A stretch of 64,000 nt of DNA, taken from NCBI GenBank assembly GCA_036927565.1, contig JAYESD010000002.1:143041167-143105166 (forward strand), given 5' to 3'. The notes under the pieces are model-generated. The model saw only the letters and a program-made list of their open reading frames with translations, was not told where the DNA came from and did no database searches. This document shows, one piece after another, positions 30,864 to 44,309 of this stretch; within the stretch, counting starts at the first letter, position 1; each line of letters begins with the position of its first letter. Source of the stretch: Tuctoria greenei. Lineage: Eukaryota; Streptophyta; Magnoliopsida; Poales; Poaceae. The position numbers and the translations under genes are program-made.

Positions 30864-33700
30864 TGTGAGACCTATGTGTGTTGAATAAATTGGCTTTGAC
30901 AATAAAAGTTTTGAACGCTGCCATAACATCTTTTTAGCAAGGTCCGACTCTAGCTTCGAGCTTCTGCATGGTCCGACAATAGGTCCAACTTTCTTTGTCT
31001 AGGTCCGACATGTTTTTGGGTAGCTCTAGTGAGCTTTGTCTTTAACTACGGCCTGTCTTTGATAGCTCCGACATGTCTTTGTTAAGCTCCGATATGTTTT
31101 GATAGGTCTGACTTATGTTGGTTAGCTCCGACATGTTTTTCTAGCTCCAGCTTTTGGGTTGACTAGTTCCGACTAGCTTTGGCAAGCTCTGGCGCTAGGT
31201 TGTACTAGCTTTGGTAAGCTCCGGCGTTAGGTTGTACTAGCTTTGTTAAGCTCCAGCGCTAGGTTGTACTAGCTTTGGTAAGCTCTGGCGCTAGGTTGTA
31301 CTAGCTTTGGTAAGCTCCGGCTCAAGCTCCGGTTAGCTTTGGCAAGGTTCAGAGCTTGATCGCAATGTTCCTGATTTTACTTTGAAATGTTTCGAACTTG
31401 CTTTACATTTTTGGAAAGATTACTAGTACTCATTTGCTAAGTTTTTGGTGCGTTTTGGTTGATACGGCTGATATTGTTTTGCTATGCTTTGCAACATACT
31501 TATGTGAGGTGATCACGTAAGATGTTGTAGTTTCGGAACTAATTTGAGTCAAGTCGTGGACTTGGGATCGTACAAATTGGTTGTTTATTCATGTGTAGGT
31601 GTTGCTTGAGTTCAATACATGGCTGGTGACAGGATCCATTGAACTAGTCTTAGGGAGAAGATGAGGTTCAACAACCAAGTTCGGGAGGAATTGTGGTTGA
31701 GTTTGTCGGGAGGCTGCGCAGCATGTTTGAAGAACAATGCATATGAAGGTATTGTGGACGTCGTTGGAAGATGTTTGAACATGTCTAAGGAGTGCATGGA
31801 CGTGTCTACATGGTTTCGAGGCATGATGAAGATATGTGGACGTAAAGAATTGGTCGGAAAGGTCCAACCGACTAGGTTATGGACTCAGGCTGCGGCTGAG
31901 TCAGGTTCGACTCAAATATGGAAAGTTTTGAGTTGGTTATGATAGGATTTCATGTGGGTCACAAATTTGAGTTGTTTTAGGAATGTGAGATACGTTCCTA
32001 AGGTGTTTGGAAGTCTTAAGATTGCTTCTATCTGCGTATAGAAGAATGTGAGTCCCGTCTTTGTTAAGCTTTGATATGTTTTGATAGGTCTGACTTATGT
32101 TGGTTAGCTCCGACATGTTTTTCTAGCTCTGGCTTTTGGTTTGACTAGTTACAACTAGCTTTGGCAAGCTCCGGCGCTAGGTTGTACTATATTTGGTAAG
32201 CTCTGGCGCTAGGTTGTACTAGCTTTGGTAAGCTCTGGCGCTGGGTTGTACTAACTTTGGTAAGCTCCAGCTCAAGCTCCGGTTAGCTTTGGCAAGGTTC
32301 GGAGCTTGATTGCAATGTTCCTGCTTTTACTGTGAAATGTTTCGAACTTGCTGTACATTGTTGGAAAGATTGCTTAGTATTCATTTGCTATGTTTTTGGT
32401 GAATTTTGGTTGATACGGCTGATATCGTTTTGCTATGCTTTGCAACATACTTATGTGATGTGCTCACGTAAGATGGTGTAGTTTCGGAACTAATTTGAGT
32501 CAAGTCGCGGACTTGGGCTCGTACGGATTGGTTGTTTATTCATGTGCAGGTGTTGCTTGAGTTCAAGACATGGCTGGTGGTGGGATCCATTGAACTAGTC
32601 TTAGGGAGAAGATGAGGTTCAACAACCAAGTTCAGGAGGAATTGTGGTTGAGTTGATCGGGAGATTGCGCAACATGTTTGAATCAAGAACAATGCATATG
32701 AAGGTATTGTGGACGTTGTTGGAAGCTGTTTGCACTTGTGCAAGGAGTGCATGGACGTGGCTAAATAGTTCCGAGGCATGATGAAGAGATGTTGACGTAA
32801 AGAATTGGTCAAAAAGGTCCAACCCACTAGGTTATGGACTCAGGCTGCGGCTGAGTCGGATTTGACTCAAATATGGAAAATTTTAAGTTGGTTATGATAG
32901 GATTTCGTGTGGGTCACGAATTTGAGTTGTTTTAGGAATGTGGGATACGTTCCTAAGGTGTTTGGAAGTCTTAAGATTGCTTCTATCTGCGTATAAAAGA
33001 ATGCTAAGCAGTTATGGAAAGTTTCGATTCGTGATTTGAGTAGGATTAGAGTCCTAGTTGAGATTGGGTTGGCCTAAGGGCTGGTTATATAAGCAAGGGA
33101 GGCTAGAGATCGTGGTGCACGACTTTGGGGTTAATCCTCTTGTGTTCTATTGAATAAAATTTGTAGTTGAAAGGACCTTCTGTACCTTGTTCGTCTGACT
33201 TGTTCCAGACAAGTTTTTCTCATTGAGCTTTCTGCACAGCACTACCTTTTTTCGGTGGTTTTATCATAAATCGAGTTTTACAAATCCAATTGACGTGATT
33301 CTTTTTGGGTTCTATTCACAACTTGATTATATATCATCTGTCAAAATTTCATGGTCATTGGATTTTTGGTTTCTGATCTACATGAGATTCTTTGCAGCGT
33401 TCCAGAACTGTTTTTCTCGGGTAGGAGAGATTGACCTTTGTTCGATCTTTCGTTCGTAACTTGAGTTTCTCTCGACGGATTTGAGTGATTCTTGATGTGT
33501 CGTCTTTGTGACTTGATTCTCTCTGATATCTATTACTTTTTTCATGGTGAAACACGTTTAGATTAGTCTCACACACGATTTCTTTAACATATCGTTTTTC
33601 TACCGAAGGGGTTGGGATTTAATTGTTTCCGCTGTGTAAGATTTTTTAATCTACCATTCACCCCCCTCTAGTAGTTTTTCACGTGGTCTTCCATCCTACA
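30864..33700 (+). repeat. 3' LTR of D with an internal tandem duplication
   Basis: 2,837 bp against 1,835 bp in the 5' LTR. The stretch from about 31075 to 32046 is repeated at 32057-33003, offset by 982 bp, with about 10 bp of filler (TGAGTCCCG) at the junction. Only the second copy continues into the TATA box TTATATAAGC (33086-33095). The 32-bp minisatellite has four full units in copy 1 (31175 to 31302) and three in copy 2 (from 32157). Confidence 0.9.
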
Positions 33701-33705
33701 AAACC

Positions 33706-33827
33706 CTAGAGACCGAACTTGTCCGGGTTCCAAGCCAGACTAGTCCGGGTGAGTCGGTTTTGTCCATTTTGGTACGGACTAAAGGTTTTGTTGTACTTCA
33801 GACTTGTCCATTTTGAGGACGGACTAG
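33706..33827 (+). repeat. G 5' LTR, piece 2
   Basis: 122 bp between D and E with degenerate palindromes (ACTTGTCCGGG, CCAGACTAGTCCGGG). It ends GGACTAG, the last five bases being the TSD of E. Confidence 0.85.
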
Positions 33828-35286
33828 TGTTGACGGTTGTTATATACCAATTTCACCCATCAATATAACTCAAGTATGTGAAAGAAATATCATTTCTTGC
33901 AAACATCATCTTTCTATTTAACCTATTTCCACTTGTACTTGGAGAAAATTGGTGCATGCAGGTATTTTATACAGAATTGAAGTGAAATAAGGGAATGTAT
34001 CCTATAAAATATCATTCTAGCCAATCAAGTGCCGACATGTGGCACCACATGGATCAAATGGCCCATAAACAGAAGTATCCGAGGCCAAAAAACAATGTAG
34101 CACCCATATCAAGGGATGGGGCCCACCTGCAAGTCACCCCAAGAAAGCACAGACCGTTTGGAGGACTTACCAGGTCAGCCGACCCCCCTAGTCGGCCGAC
34201 CTGGTCTCTCCTCCAAACTCGGTCTGCTTCCACGTGTTGGCTCCTCCCGGCTTGAAGAAGTCAGTAGTAACTGATTCACACGCTTTTGGTGGCGGAAACC
34301 AACTCATCTCCAAGCTATAAATAGGACCCCTCACTTCAACACACACCACTTGAGCATCATTCTATTGTATATACTAGTTATCTTTGTCCTTAGGGGAGTT
34401 ATGCAATAGAGAGGAGAGCCTCTAGGTCCAAGTTCAAATTGGGAAAGGTATGACTCACGTATCTTTTCTTATATTTGTGACTTTATGCATAATAAGATAT
34501 TATCTTTAGTATTCTTTTATTCATATACTTGGATGAATTGTTTCTTGTTTGATTGTGGTTTCCATGTATGTGGTAATTATGATCATGCCTTAATGTCATT
34601 ACACTATCATCATAAACACTATAAACCCCCATTATAGTCTAAGTAGTTATGATACGATCATGTTAATATGAATAACTTATGCTATGTCTCAACATTGGTT
34701 CAACGATGATTTAGTTTATTGCCTTATGATGGCTTGTGTCGCGGCTCTTAAGGTATTTACTTAATATGCTAGCATGGTGCTAGGATAGTTAGGTAGCATT
34801 GGATGTCTCGTAGACCGGATTGAAGAGGTAGGCAGTAGGTTGTGACATCCCTATCTGTCCTTTGTAATCCTCCATGTTTGGCTATGCCACAAGCTCTTGG
34901 CCCGATGTGTTGAACAACTTAGCATAAGGATTCACCATTGACATGCTCATTAGTACCTAACCTAGGCTATGTATATGTATATTAGAAGCACTGTAGGAGC
35001 AACTCCCCAATCCTTAGTCTAACCTCCATTAGGACTCACCTACCCTTTAGAATAGATTGCTTAGGTGTGTGTCACACTACCCATATATTATCAACTTACC
35101 CCTGTCTTGATAGTATCCCATAGCATGATCATAAGAGTAATGTCTACTTTACTTCATTGCCTTGCTTTGGGATAAATAAGATACCCTTTGGAATACTCTT
35201 GGGTGAAATGCTACACGATAGTTTCCGTGCGCCTGCGGACCTCATCTCTTACTAGAGATGATATGTGACGTTAGTAGCCGTCAACA
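33828..35286 (+). repeat. 5' LTR of E
   Basis: 1,459 bp, TGTTGACGGTTG to AGCCGTCAACA. TATA box CTATAAATAG at 34315-34324. Confidence 0.92.
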
Positions 35287-38200
35287 AGAATTTCTGGCAC
35301 CGTTGTCAGGGAAGGCAAAGGAAGTGAAGGATAGCTATCACTTGTCATTAAGCTATAGATACTAGTAGTTATTAGAAAGGATTACCCTTGTTTGGTTTCT
35401 CCTTTTTGTGGTGAAAACACGGTAGTGTTGGCAAACCCATTATGGGATGGACAACGAGGACGTTAGTGCTCAACTGCAAGATGATTGAAGGCGTACCTCA
35501 ACAAATGTCTGCTAGGCAACACTATTGCCTTTAGCGAAAGAATTTTAGCTTCCAGTAGGAACCAAAGTCATCCATCCCTAAGCTTGGGGGATGCCCCAAT
35601 AGTTCTTCATGGTTTGCCTCCACCATAGGGTGGATTGTTGGCTCCCCATCCAACATTCATGTCATGGGATGGATCCATCAATCCATGACCATCTTTGTGC
35701 TGGAGCTGAAAGAGTCCTATTCTCATTCATCTTGGATGACAATATGGTCTCCACTCAAGGGGTGGATTGAAGAGTGCTCTAGTTTCATTAGTTTGGCATG
35801 CACACCACTTAACAAGGTGGACATGCTAGCTAAGTAACTACACCTCTCATTGAAGTATCATGAAGATCAAGTCAATGGAGAAGTGTCTGGAATTATCCAA
35901 GCCACGAATATTCACATGATTTGTGAAAATTCATGTCAACATGAGCCACTTGGGGAATCATTTCCCTAAGACCCATGGGGATTCTTCCTTCCAAACACAA
36001 CTCCAATGTCTATCACCTACAAAGAGGTTAAGGGTGGAATCAATATCACCCTTGTAATCAAGGAGGCTACAAGGATATCATGAAATTTAAGTTCAACTAG
36101 CCTACCTTGAAGTATCTCGTCCATGGATAAGCAAGAAATTAAGACAACATCCACATGAATCCCTTGGCCAAGGGCAAGAAAATTAAAGAGCATTCAATAT
36201 TCAATATATCCCACAATAATTTGTTGGGATTCCTACCCTTCGACCAAGCTCATGCAACCTAGGGCAAGTGACATTGTAGATGAAGCATTTCTTGTTTGAT
36301 TGTGGAGTCCACAAGTCATCATGCCCAAGGAAGCTTTTGATCCATGATTAAATTATTGGTTGACATTAAAGAATATCAAGAAGGTCGAAGTGACACCCCT
36401 AAAAAATACAAGCCCCACCATGCTCTTAAAAGAATATCTTCAAGAAGGAACAACCGTCACTACATCAACAAGTCTTCATCAAGATGACAGAGAGGCTAGG
36501 ACCACCGTGTGGCCCACATGTCCAACTAACATGCCAAAGGAGATTTGGCATGTCAATCAAGAGAGGTTGTCCACATCTTCAACCCCGAGATTGGACAACA
36601 AATCATCACACTAAAATGGACGGAGGTAAGTCCCACTCACCAAACTTCTAAAATTCGATGAGTCCTTGTCAATAGGTTAATTGGTAGTTATCTCGTATTT
36701 GCATTCACAACTGCATATTTGAATTCCCCATCAATCTTTGCATTTAGCATGTTTGAATTTTCACACTTGCATGTTGGAAAGTAAAATTCCCAACAATCAT
36801 AAAATTAAAATTTTGAATTAGGAAATAAATTTATTTGGATATGAACCTTGGGCATAACCACTTGAATTAATCTACCTAATTCAAACCAAAATTATTTCCC
36901 TTAATATTCATTGCATTTGCAAGCTGCTTCAAGTTAAGCAAAACAATTTGATAAAGGGTACAATATACTTTTAAGATAACGTAACCTATTTTCGAGTTGT
37001 TTTGTTTGTTCTTGATTTTAGTGCAGCCAACACAAAATTTGCAAAGAGGTTGGAAGGCCCCATAACACGCATATCCCTCCATCAATCTCATTTTGAGTTC
37101 ATGGTGGAGGAAAGCTCAAGATGGTGGCACAATGGAGGAGCAATACGAAACTCATTCAAATCCAACCTCAACTTGGCATTGAACATGAAGGTTACACCAA
37201 AAATCCATGGTCGTGAATTTCTCACACGACGACCTTCAACCAAGACTGCTCTTCAATTGAGGTAGAAGTTTAAAATTTTCCATCGTTGGAATTACATTAG
37301 GATTGAATGATTTTTGCTTACAATGGTAAGGAAGGTTTACACCTTCTCGTCATTCAATTCTTATGCAATCCTCACGAGAGTAAGTGTTGACATTGCTCTT
37401 TTTGATTCTTCAAAAAGGAATGTCACCTTACTTGGGAATAAATTAAAACAAGTACCTAGAATTTCATAAGCATTGCTAAAATTGACTTAGACATTTTCTG
37501 CCTAGGTAATTCTTATGGAATGACTTAATGGTTGAATTGGTATGTAGCAGCCTAGGAATAGTGATGTCCACAATTTTGAAACTCATTCATGCATGGATCA
37601 CTAAATTTCAAATTCCTAGGTAAGAAATAAAAAATGTTCAGGAGGATAAAATTGAAAATCTTGTTTGCCATGATCCAATTGACAACATTTGCTATTGTGT
37701 AAAACTATGATGGTTAGAAATTTTACAAGATGAAGGGATCCATATAGTGTATTTATATCACACGCATTGCTATGAGTAGGAGCTTTATAAAATGTGCAAA
37801 TTGATATCCATAAAGCCCCACTCCTATCAATGATTCATACATTGTTCGTGGATACACTTGAAATTGGATCCAATGCATCTTTGATTTTATTCTTCCCCGC
37901 ACGTACAAATGAGGATTCGGTTACCTAACCCAAAAATTCGTTTGTACAAGTATTTGGAGCTAACCATACCTCTCTATCGTAGAGGATAAGTTTGCAGGAG
38001 TAATATTACCATGCAGGCATTCAAAGATCTTAATGTTGGAAACCCTAAGAGGATTCCACTTCAACATCTCTTGGCCAAGGAGTAATTTAGGATGGTTGCT
38101 ACCTATCGGAAATTAAGCTCGAAGGTCAACCATAACTATACGAGGCTGGAGATTTGACATGGAAACCCTCTATGAGCAACCAATGGGCTGCTACGAATAT

Positions 38201-40309
38201 GTGAGAGCATTATGCTCTCAACTATTCTAAGAACTCATTCAATCTCAAGGGAATTGCCACCATCATTGGGTGTAAGTTATTCCTTTGTGGCTAAAAGGTA
38301 TGATGTACCTTAACCAAGGAATGACAAGATCACATCCAATGTATATTAGGTGCAAGTTGTTCCTATGTGGCTAGAAGATATTTTATACATTAGCCAAGGA
38401 ACAACGGATCACACTCAACCCATGTTGAGTGCACGTAATCCCTTTGTGGTTATAGGTATGTTGTACCTTAGCCAAGGAATAACGGATCTTACTCACCACA
38501 TGTCGGGTACATGTCACTCCTTTGTGGCTAAATGGTATCATTACCTTAGCCAAGGAATGACGGATCACACCCAATGCATGAGGGGTACAAGTTATTCCTT
38601 TATGGCAAGAAGGTATGATACACCTTAGCCAAAGAATGACGGAACACACTCAACGCATATTGAGTGCACGCCATGCCTTTGTGCAAAGGGTTATCACTAC
38701 CTTAGCCAAGTAATAACAAGGTACATCCAACCTATGGAAACCTTAAAGTGTGGATGAGCGACATCGACAACACTCTCCTCGACCACACTCGTGGAATCCA
38801 TGGAAGGCAACCCAACATCGACACTCAACCCCTCCAATGTCAAAGCCATGCTGCAACAAGGTTAGGCCAACCTCATGGACTACATCCGTCGTTAGGGTTT
38901 CAACCCCTAGCGCAGACCTTGAATGAGAACAAGCTTGGGGGAGGACCCCCACTTTAGGTAACTTGTATCACACCCTTGCATATTTATTTTCCATTCACCC
39001 ATCACCCACCTTGCATATAAAAAAACTAAAAACAAAGTAGAGTAGATTTGCTTTCAAAATAAAATAAAATATGTGCGATAAGAATGGTTTGGAATTCACA
39101 TAGATGAAATGATGAATAGTTGCTCTGTTTTAATTTTCCTAAGTCTCTAGTTTACAACTTACTACTCTCCAAAATATTGCTTTCATTGACTAGAATTGTT
39201 TTTGCCTTGATTTAGAAATTGTGGGTAGCAAAAGCTTAATCCAATTCTAAGTTGTTGTGAGATAAGATATAGTGATAGGGCTGCTATTCCTAGTTTGAAA
39301 GTGAAACTTAGATTTCTGAAGAAATTCTAAAAATATTTAAGTTATCCTCATTTGATTGGAAATACCTACCAAAGCCATATGATAAATTACATTGATAGAC
39401 CTTATGCATATGCTATTTGTCTTCACATTGAGCTTTGTCAAACTAGTATAGACATATGTGAGATTTTATTCATTACTTTTTGAATTCAAGACTTCACTTG
39501 CACATTCTCTACTTCTACACTAGAAGTAAGCAAATTCCCATCATACCACCATTCCACAATAAAAAGAGAAACTCCATACCATTCATGCTTAGTACTCTCT
39601 CCAAAGTTATTGCATAAAAAGGGAGTAGAAGACATGGCTACAAGAAAACATAATTACAAAAAAGAAGAAAATGCATGCTTACATCAAAAGCATGAAAAAA
39701 ATAAAAAGAGAGAGAAAAGTAGCCATGTTTCATCCTGGCAAAATAAGAGAGTCCACTCAAAAAGGAGTCATCTCAAATATCCACATCCGCCTCCATTCCA
39801 TCACACATGCACAAGTCTTGAATCAAATAGTTTTGGATTGATTTCTCCTAAGGCTTGCTTTTTTGACTTAGCAATATTATGTTGCAAATATGCCTACTAT
39901 ATTCCCTACCAAGCTCCACATATAAGCCTTATTTAGTGGTAGTATGAATTTAGGCATAATGCCTTGGTGAGGAAATATTTCCACTACACACAAAGGAGAA
40001 ATTGAGAGAATCAAATTGAGGTACTTAAAATCTAAATTAAATCTCAATAATTTGAGTTGAACTTAATTTCTAGGGTATGTGTGCTCCATTTGCTATTCTA
40101 TCTTTCAACCACCCATGAATAGGAGAAGGCATAAGCCCCATAATGACTTAAGATGGGTGAAGTACCATGCCAATTTTTTGCAATACTAGGTAGAGTATTT
40201 TGTTGTGCACATGGTACTTTTGAAAAATAGAACATTGTAGCAACTCCTGATCATCAACCGAAAGTCTTGACTTCGCTCGGGATGAGCAAACGATAAGCTT
40301 GAGGGAGTT
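35287..40309 (+). other. Internal region of E, apparently noncoding
   Basis: Primer site at 35295-35312. The rest shows no ORF that I can assign; the longest open stretches are about 100 codons and match nothing I recognise. AAGCTTGGGGGATGCCCC lies near 35580, a tandem repeat at 38280-38740, AAGCTTGGGGGAGGACCCCC near 38930, and a degenerate purine-rich tract GAGGGAGTT (40301-40309) directly before the 3' LTR. AT-rich throughout. Confidence 0.75.
38280..38740. repeat. Tandem repeat, about 79 bp x 6, in E
   Basis: Units start near 38280, 38361, 38440, 38518, 38595 and 38675. Each has CCTTTGTGGCTA, a GGTATGAT-like phrase, TACCTTAGCCAAGGAATGAC and a variable CACxCAAxGCAT part. The copies are diverged. 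Confidence 0.88.
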
Positions 40310-41490
40310 TGTTGACAGCTGTTCTATACCAATTTTCACTCGTCAATATAACTCAATTATGTGAAGGAAATATCATTTCTTGCACACATCACCTTTCTAT
40401 TTAACCTATTTCCACTTGTACTTGGAGAAATTGGTGCATGCAGGTATTTTATACATAATTTAAGTGAAGCAAGGGGAAGGATCCTATAAAATATCATCCC
40501 AGCCAATCAAGCGTTGACATGTGGCGCCACATGGATCAAATGGCCCACAAACAGAAGTATCCGAGGCCATCCAATGGTGTAGCACCCATATCAAGGGATG
40601 GGACCCACGTGGAAGTCACCCCAAGAAAGCACATACTGTTTGGAGGACTTACCAAGTCGGCCGACCCCCCTAGTCGACCGACCTGGTCTTTCCTCCAAAC
40701 TCGATCAGCTTTCACGTGTTGGCTCTTCTCTGCTTGAAGAATTCAGTGGTGACTGATTCGCGCGCTTTTGGTGGCGGGAACCGACTCTTCTTCAAGCTAT
40801 AAATAGGACCCCTCACCCCTCACTTCAACACACACCACTTGAGCATCATTCTACTGTATACACTAGTTCTCTTTGTCCTTAGGGGAGTTAGGCTATAGAG
40901 AGGAGAGCCTCTAGTCCCAAGTCCAAATTGGGGAAGGTATGGCCCATGTATGTTTTCTTATATTTGTGACTTTACGCATAATAAAGATATTATCTTTAGT
41001 CTTCTTTTATTCATATACTTGGATGAAGTATTTCTTGTCTGAGTGTGGATTCCATGTATGTGGTAGGAATAGTCTTTACGATCATGCCTTAATGTCATTA
41101 CACTATCATCATAAACACTATAAACCCCCACTATAGTCTAAGTAGTTATGATATGATCATGTTAATATGAATAACTTATGCTATGTCTCAACATTGGTTC
41201 AAATATGATTTAGTTCATTGCATTAGGATGGCTTGTGCCGCAGCTCTTAAGGTATTTACTTAATATGCTAGCATGTGCTAGGATAGTTAGGTAGCGTTGG
41301 ATGTCTCGTAGACCCACAGATTGAAGAGGTAGGTAGTAGTTGGTCACAGTCCTGATGAGGTCATAACTCCTATGGATATACACAACACTCCATTCAACAT
41401 ACAAGATGCAATCAATAGAATTCACACATACCAATTAATTTTAGAGGTGAGCTCGTTCTTATATGTTTCCTTATATATTTGTGAGAATAG

Positions 41491-44309
41491 TGTGACACCC
41501 GGTTCCGAAAAAGAACCAAGTGAACGCATATGTGTGCTCAGGATGTTCAAGACACATACACGAGTGCATTCACAAAAGAGTATATAGAAAATTACCATAG
41601 AACAAGATTAATTTACCAAATTTTATTAAACAAACCATATTGTCCTCGAATACAAACTCTAATGAATATTAATGACAAGTTCAACTATTGCAGCGGAAAT
41701 AAACTAAATAAGAAAACTAAACAACTAGGCAGCATAAGCAATAGGGCATAGCGCTGCTCCAAAACACCACAGGCAAGCTGACGGTAGACACAGCCTAGAA
41801 CTCCCCATTATCATCATTAAACTCCCAATCCTGACCTGCAACTGTTGGGGAGGATTGCAACAGTGAGTACATGTCGTACTTAGCAAGTGTGGAAAGTATG
41901 ACATGTGGCTGATTCAAATGACGAATATAATAATGGTTGAGTGTTGAAAAGTACATTAGAACATTTGAAAAAGCAATATATTATATGTATGTGAATAAAC
42001 CCATCATAAGCCATGTAGTATCATAATACCGGTCCATATTCCGTATCCATCATCATATACCAATATCTGTATTCAATACCAGAATTCAATTCATAACCAT
42101 CCATAACCATAATACCAACCATAACCATAATACCACCCATAACCATCCCAATACCAAGTTCCCTCTAATCATGTGAGGGTCCAGGTTGCTCATAACCGGG
42201 AGCACGGCTATCATGATAGTTTAGACACACTCTGGAGAGGTTGTACCACTTTACCCACGAGTTTATGATTTTATCACCTTTCGATGACTATAGAATCTCA
42301 ATTATGCCATCTCACACTTCCTTTGGTGTGTGGCCAAGAGATCACAAAATAGCCTTTACAAAGGGATTACTAGCCTATTTAGACCCCACTGAGGTTTCAC
42401 CGGTGGCGATGTCTCCAGCTGAGAACATCTTCAACCAAGGGCCCCCTCTTGAGCCATTCGGATCCCAGGGTAGTCCCACCAATCATCAACAAACCCAATC
42501 CGACTACCCCTTCCTCGAGCATCCGTAATGGTCCAAATATCACTGACAAAGCCCTAATTAATCAGCTTCGCCGCACCCATACTTGGCCTCGTGGTGGCAC
42601 TGTAAATCTTGGATGGTCGCTCCATGAACCGGTCCTTAGATCTAAAGCAAGCAAAACCACTATAACATCCAACCCATCCACATACCAGGCTTCCTTAGAT
42701 CAACCATTACCATATCATATTAACCAGTTCATGTCAACTACAATCTCATTAATGCATAATTAAATTAAGTGGTATAGTTGTTCTTCCATCCCAATTAATT
42801 AAGCGAAGCAAAAAGGTAAAAAGCCATTCCCAACTCTCTACCATAAATTACAGGTGACAAGGGTGGTTAGACAAGTCTAGTAAACTTCCTATCATAGGAT
42901 TTCCCATCAAATTGACACAGCATGCAGTTTTGCAAACAAAATATTTATTTTAAAACAAGATCAATATGCTTCAAGGACACTTGCCTTGCTCTTGCGGTTG
43001 ATTAGGGTCAAAGCCTTCAAACTCTTGGTGCTGTAGATCCTCTGCGGCACTCTCTAGCGCAAATCCATCTAATCCACACAATAAACATACAAGACAAGAA
43101 ATACAATCAAAGAGTGCACAAATATTACTCAATATAACATGACATGCATGATTGATGCAAATGCAAATAGAACTTGTTAATAGATTGCTTTTAATGATAA
43201 CTAACTAGTTATAATAGATTTTAACAATTTTATACAGGTTTGGATTTGATTAGATCTACTTTTAGAATCAATTCAACACAATTTAGTCAGCAAAATCGGA
43301 CTAGTCTATAGAAGGTCGGACTAGTCCGCACTTCGCAGACCTAGCGAACTAGGGTTTTCTAGATCGACGTGGATTTGGAGATTAGGGGTTGAATTCACGT
43401 AAGAAAAAGAGAATAGAAGGTATACCAGGTGTTTAGGACTCCAAAGAAAGGAGAAACTTGGAGGCAACACTTGGATCTTGATGATCTAGGGTTGGGGATG
43501 AACTTGGAGATGAATTGGTGATGAAGAGCAAAACTTGATGGAGATCTTGATCCTCTTTCGTTTCCTCCTCTCCTTCTCCTTGCTTGGGATATCCTCCTCC
43601 CTCCTTGATGGTGGCTCTCCACGAACTAGGGTTTGGGTGGAGTGAAAAAGTGGCAAATAGATGTCAAGCCAAGGGGTGGGGTTGTTTATATAGAGGTGGA
43701 GGCTAGGGTTAGATGGATTTCGAGTTTGAGAGGAGTAGAGGCCGTTTTAGAGTCCCACATGAGCTCTAAAAGAGTTAGGCACGACGTCCCTAGGCCCACT
43801 AAATGTGAACCCCAAGAAACAAGTCGTAAAACAAAACATCAACTCGGAGTCGCGAAATATCGGACAAGTCCGAAAAGTACCGGACTAGTTCGAAGTTGTC
43901 CAGAGAGAAAATTGGACAAGTTTGGCCAAAAATCGGACAAGTCCGACTTTAGTCAGAGAGGAAAACGGACAAGTCCGCTGGAACACCGGACTAATCCGGA
44001 AAAGTCCAGGGACTTAGCAAATTTTCAAGGATTCTTGGAATATTGGACTAGTCCGCACAAAATCGGACAAGTCCGAAAGTTTCCAGAGGCAAAATCGGAC
44101 TAGTCCGCAGCAAAAACGGACGAGTCCGTTTTTATTCAGAGAGAAATCGGACTAGTCCTCACTAAAATCAGACTAGTCCGCACTTTTCAGCATTTTAAGT
44201 GCGGTTTTGTTCCAAATCAATTTTAAACCTATTCATCTTTATGTGGGTTAATGTTAAACATGTATATGAATGTATGTAGGGCATGATGCATGAAAATGAG
44301 GGTGTTACA
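41491..44309. mobile_element. Element I: solo LTR, Tekay/Del-like gypsy
   Basis: 2,819 bp, TGTGACACCCGG to GGTGTTACA, TSD AATAG (41486-41490 and 44310-44314). No internal LTR pair, primer site or coding region, so it is a solo LTR. The termini and phrases such as AACCGGGAGCACGGCTATCA and AGGTTGTACCACTTTACCCA resemble long LTRs of grass Tekay/Del chromoviruses as I know them. It contains palindromes of the Sirevirus type at 43296-43332 and 43858-44185. Confidence 0.82.
43858..44185. repeat. Palindrome array inside solo LTR I
   Basis: About a dozen CGGACAAGTCCG, CGGACTAGTCCG and near variants, separated by short phrases such as TTAGTCAGAGAGG and TTATTCAGAGAG. The same phrases flank the palindromes in the F LTRs. 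A further pair lies at 43296-43332. Confidence 0.9.

Larger units (their letters stand above)
23177..33700 (+). mobile_element. Element D: Ty1/copia, Sirevirus-like, 10.5 kb
   Basis: TSD AAACC on both sides (23172-23176 and 33701-33705). The LTR starts TGTGAGACC (5' copy mutated to TATGAGACC) and ends CCTACA. Primer site TGGTATAAGAGCC. Gag with two Cys/His motifs, protease, integrase, an RT with a large deletion, and RNase H. A spacer of about 1 kb with repeated polypurine tracts follows, as in Sireviruses. The 3' LTR is about 1 kb longer than the 5' LTR because of a tandem duplication. Confidence 0.92.

Noticed and set aside
31589..32827. Minus-strand ORFs of 67-95 codons (also at 23871-24158) that recur in each LTR copy of D
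   Set aside because: They recur because the LTR recurs. They lie in LTR sequence on the opposite strand and resemble no protein I know.
36360..36614. 84-codon ORF in E
   Set aside because: No motif, no conserved context, and a length expected by chance in this sequence.
38350..38649. Overlapping 90-codon ORFs on both strands in E
   Set aside because: They follow the 79-bp tandem repeat, whose length is not a multiple of three. No protein family is recognisable.
39610..39936. 108-codon ORF in E
   Set aside because: Lys- and Ser-rich because of A-rich DNA; no recognisable domain.
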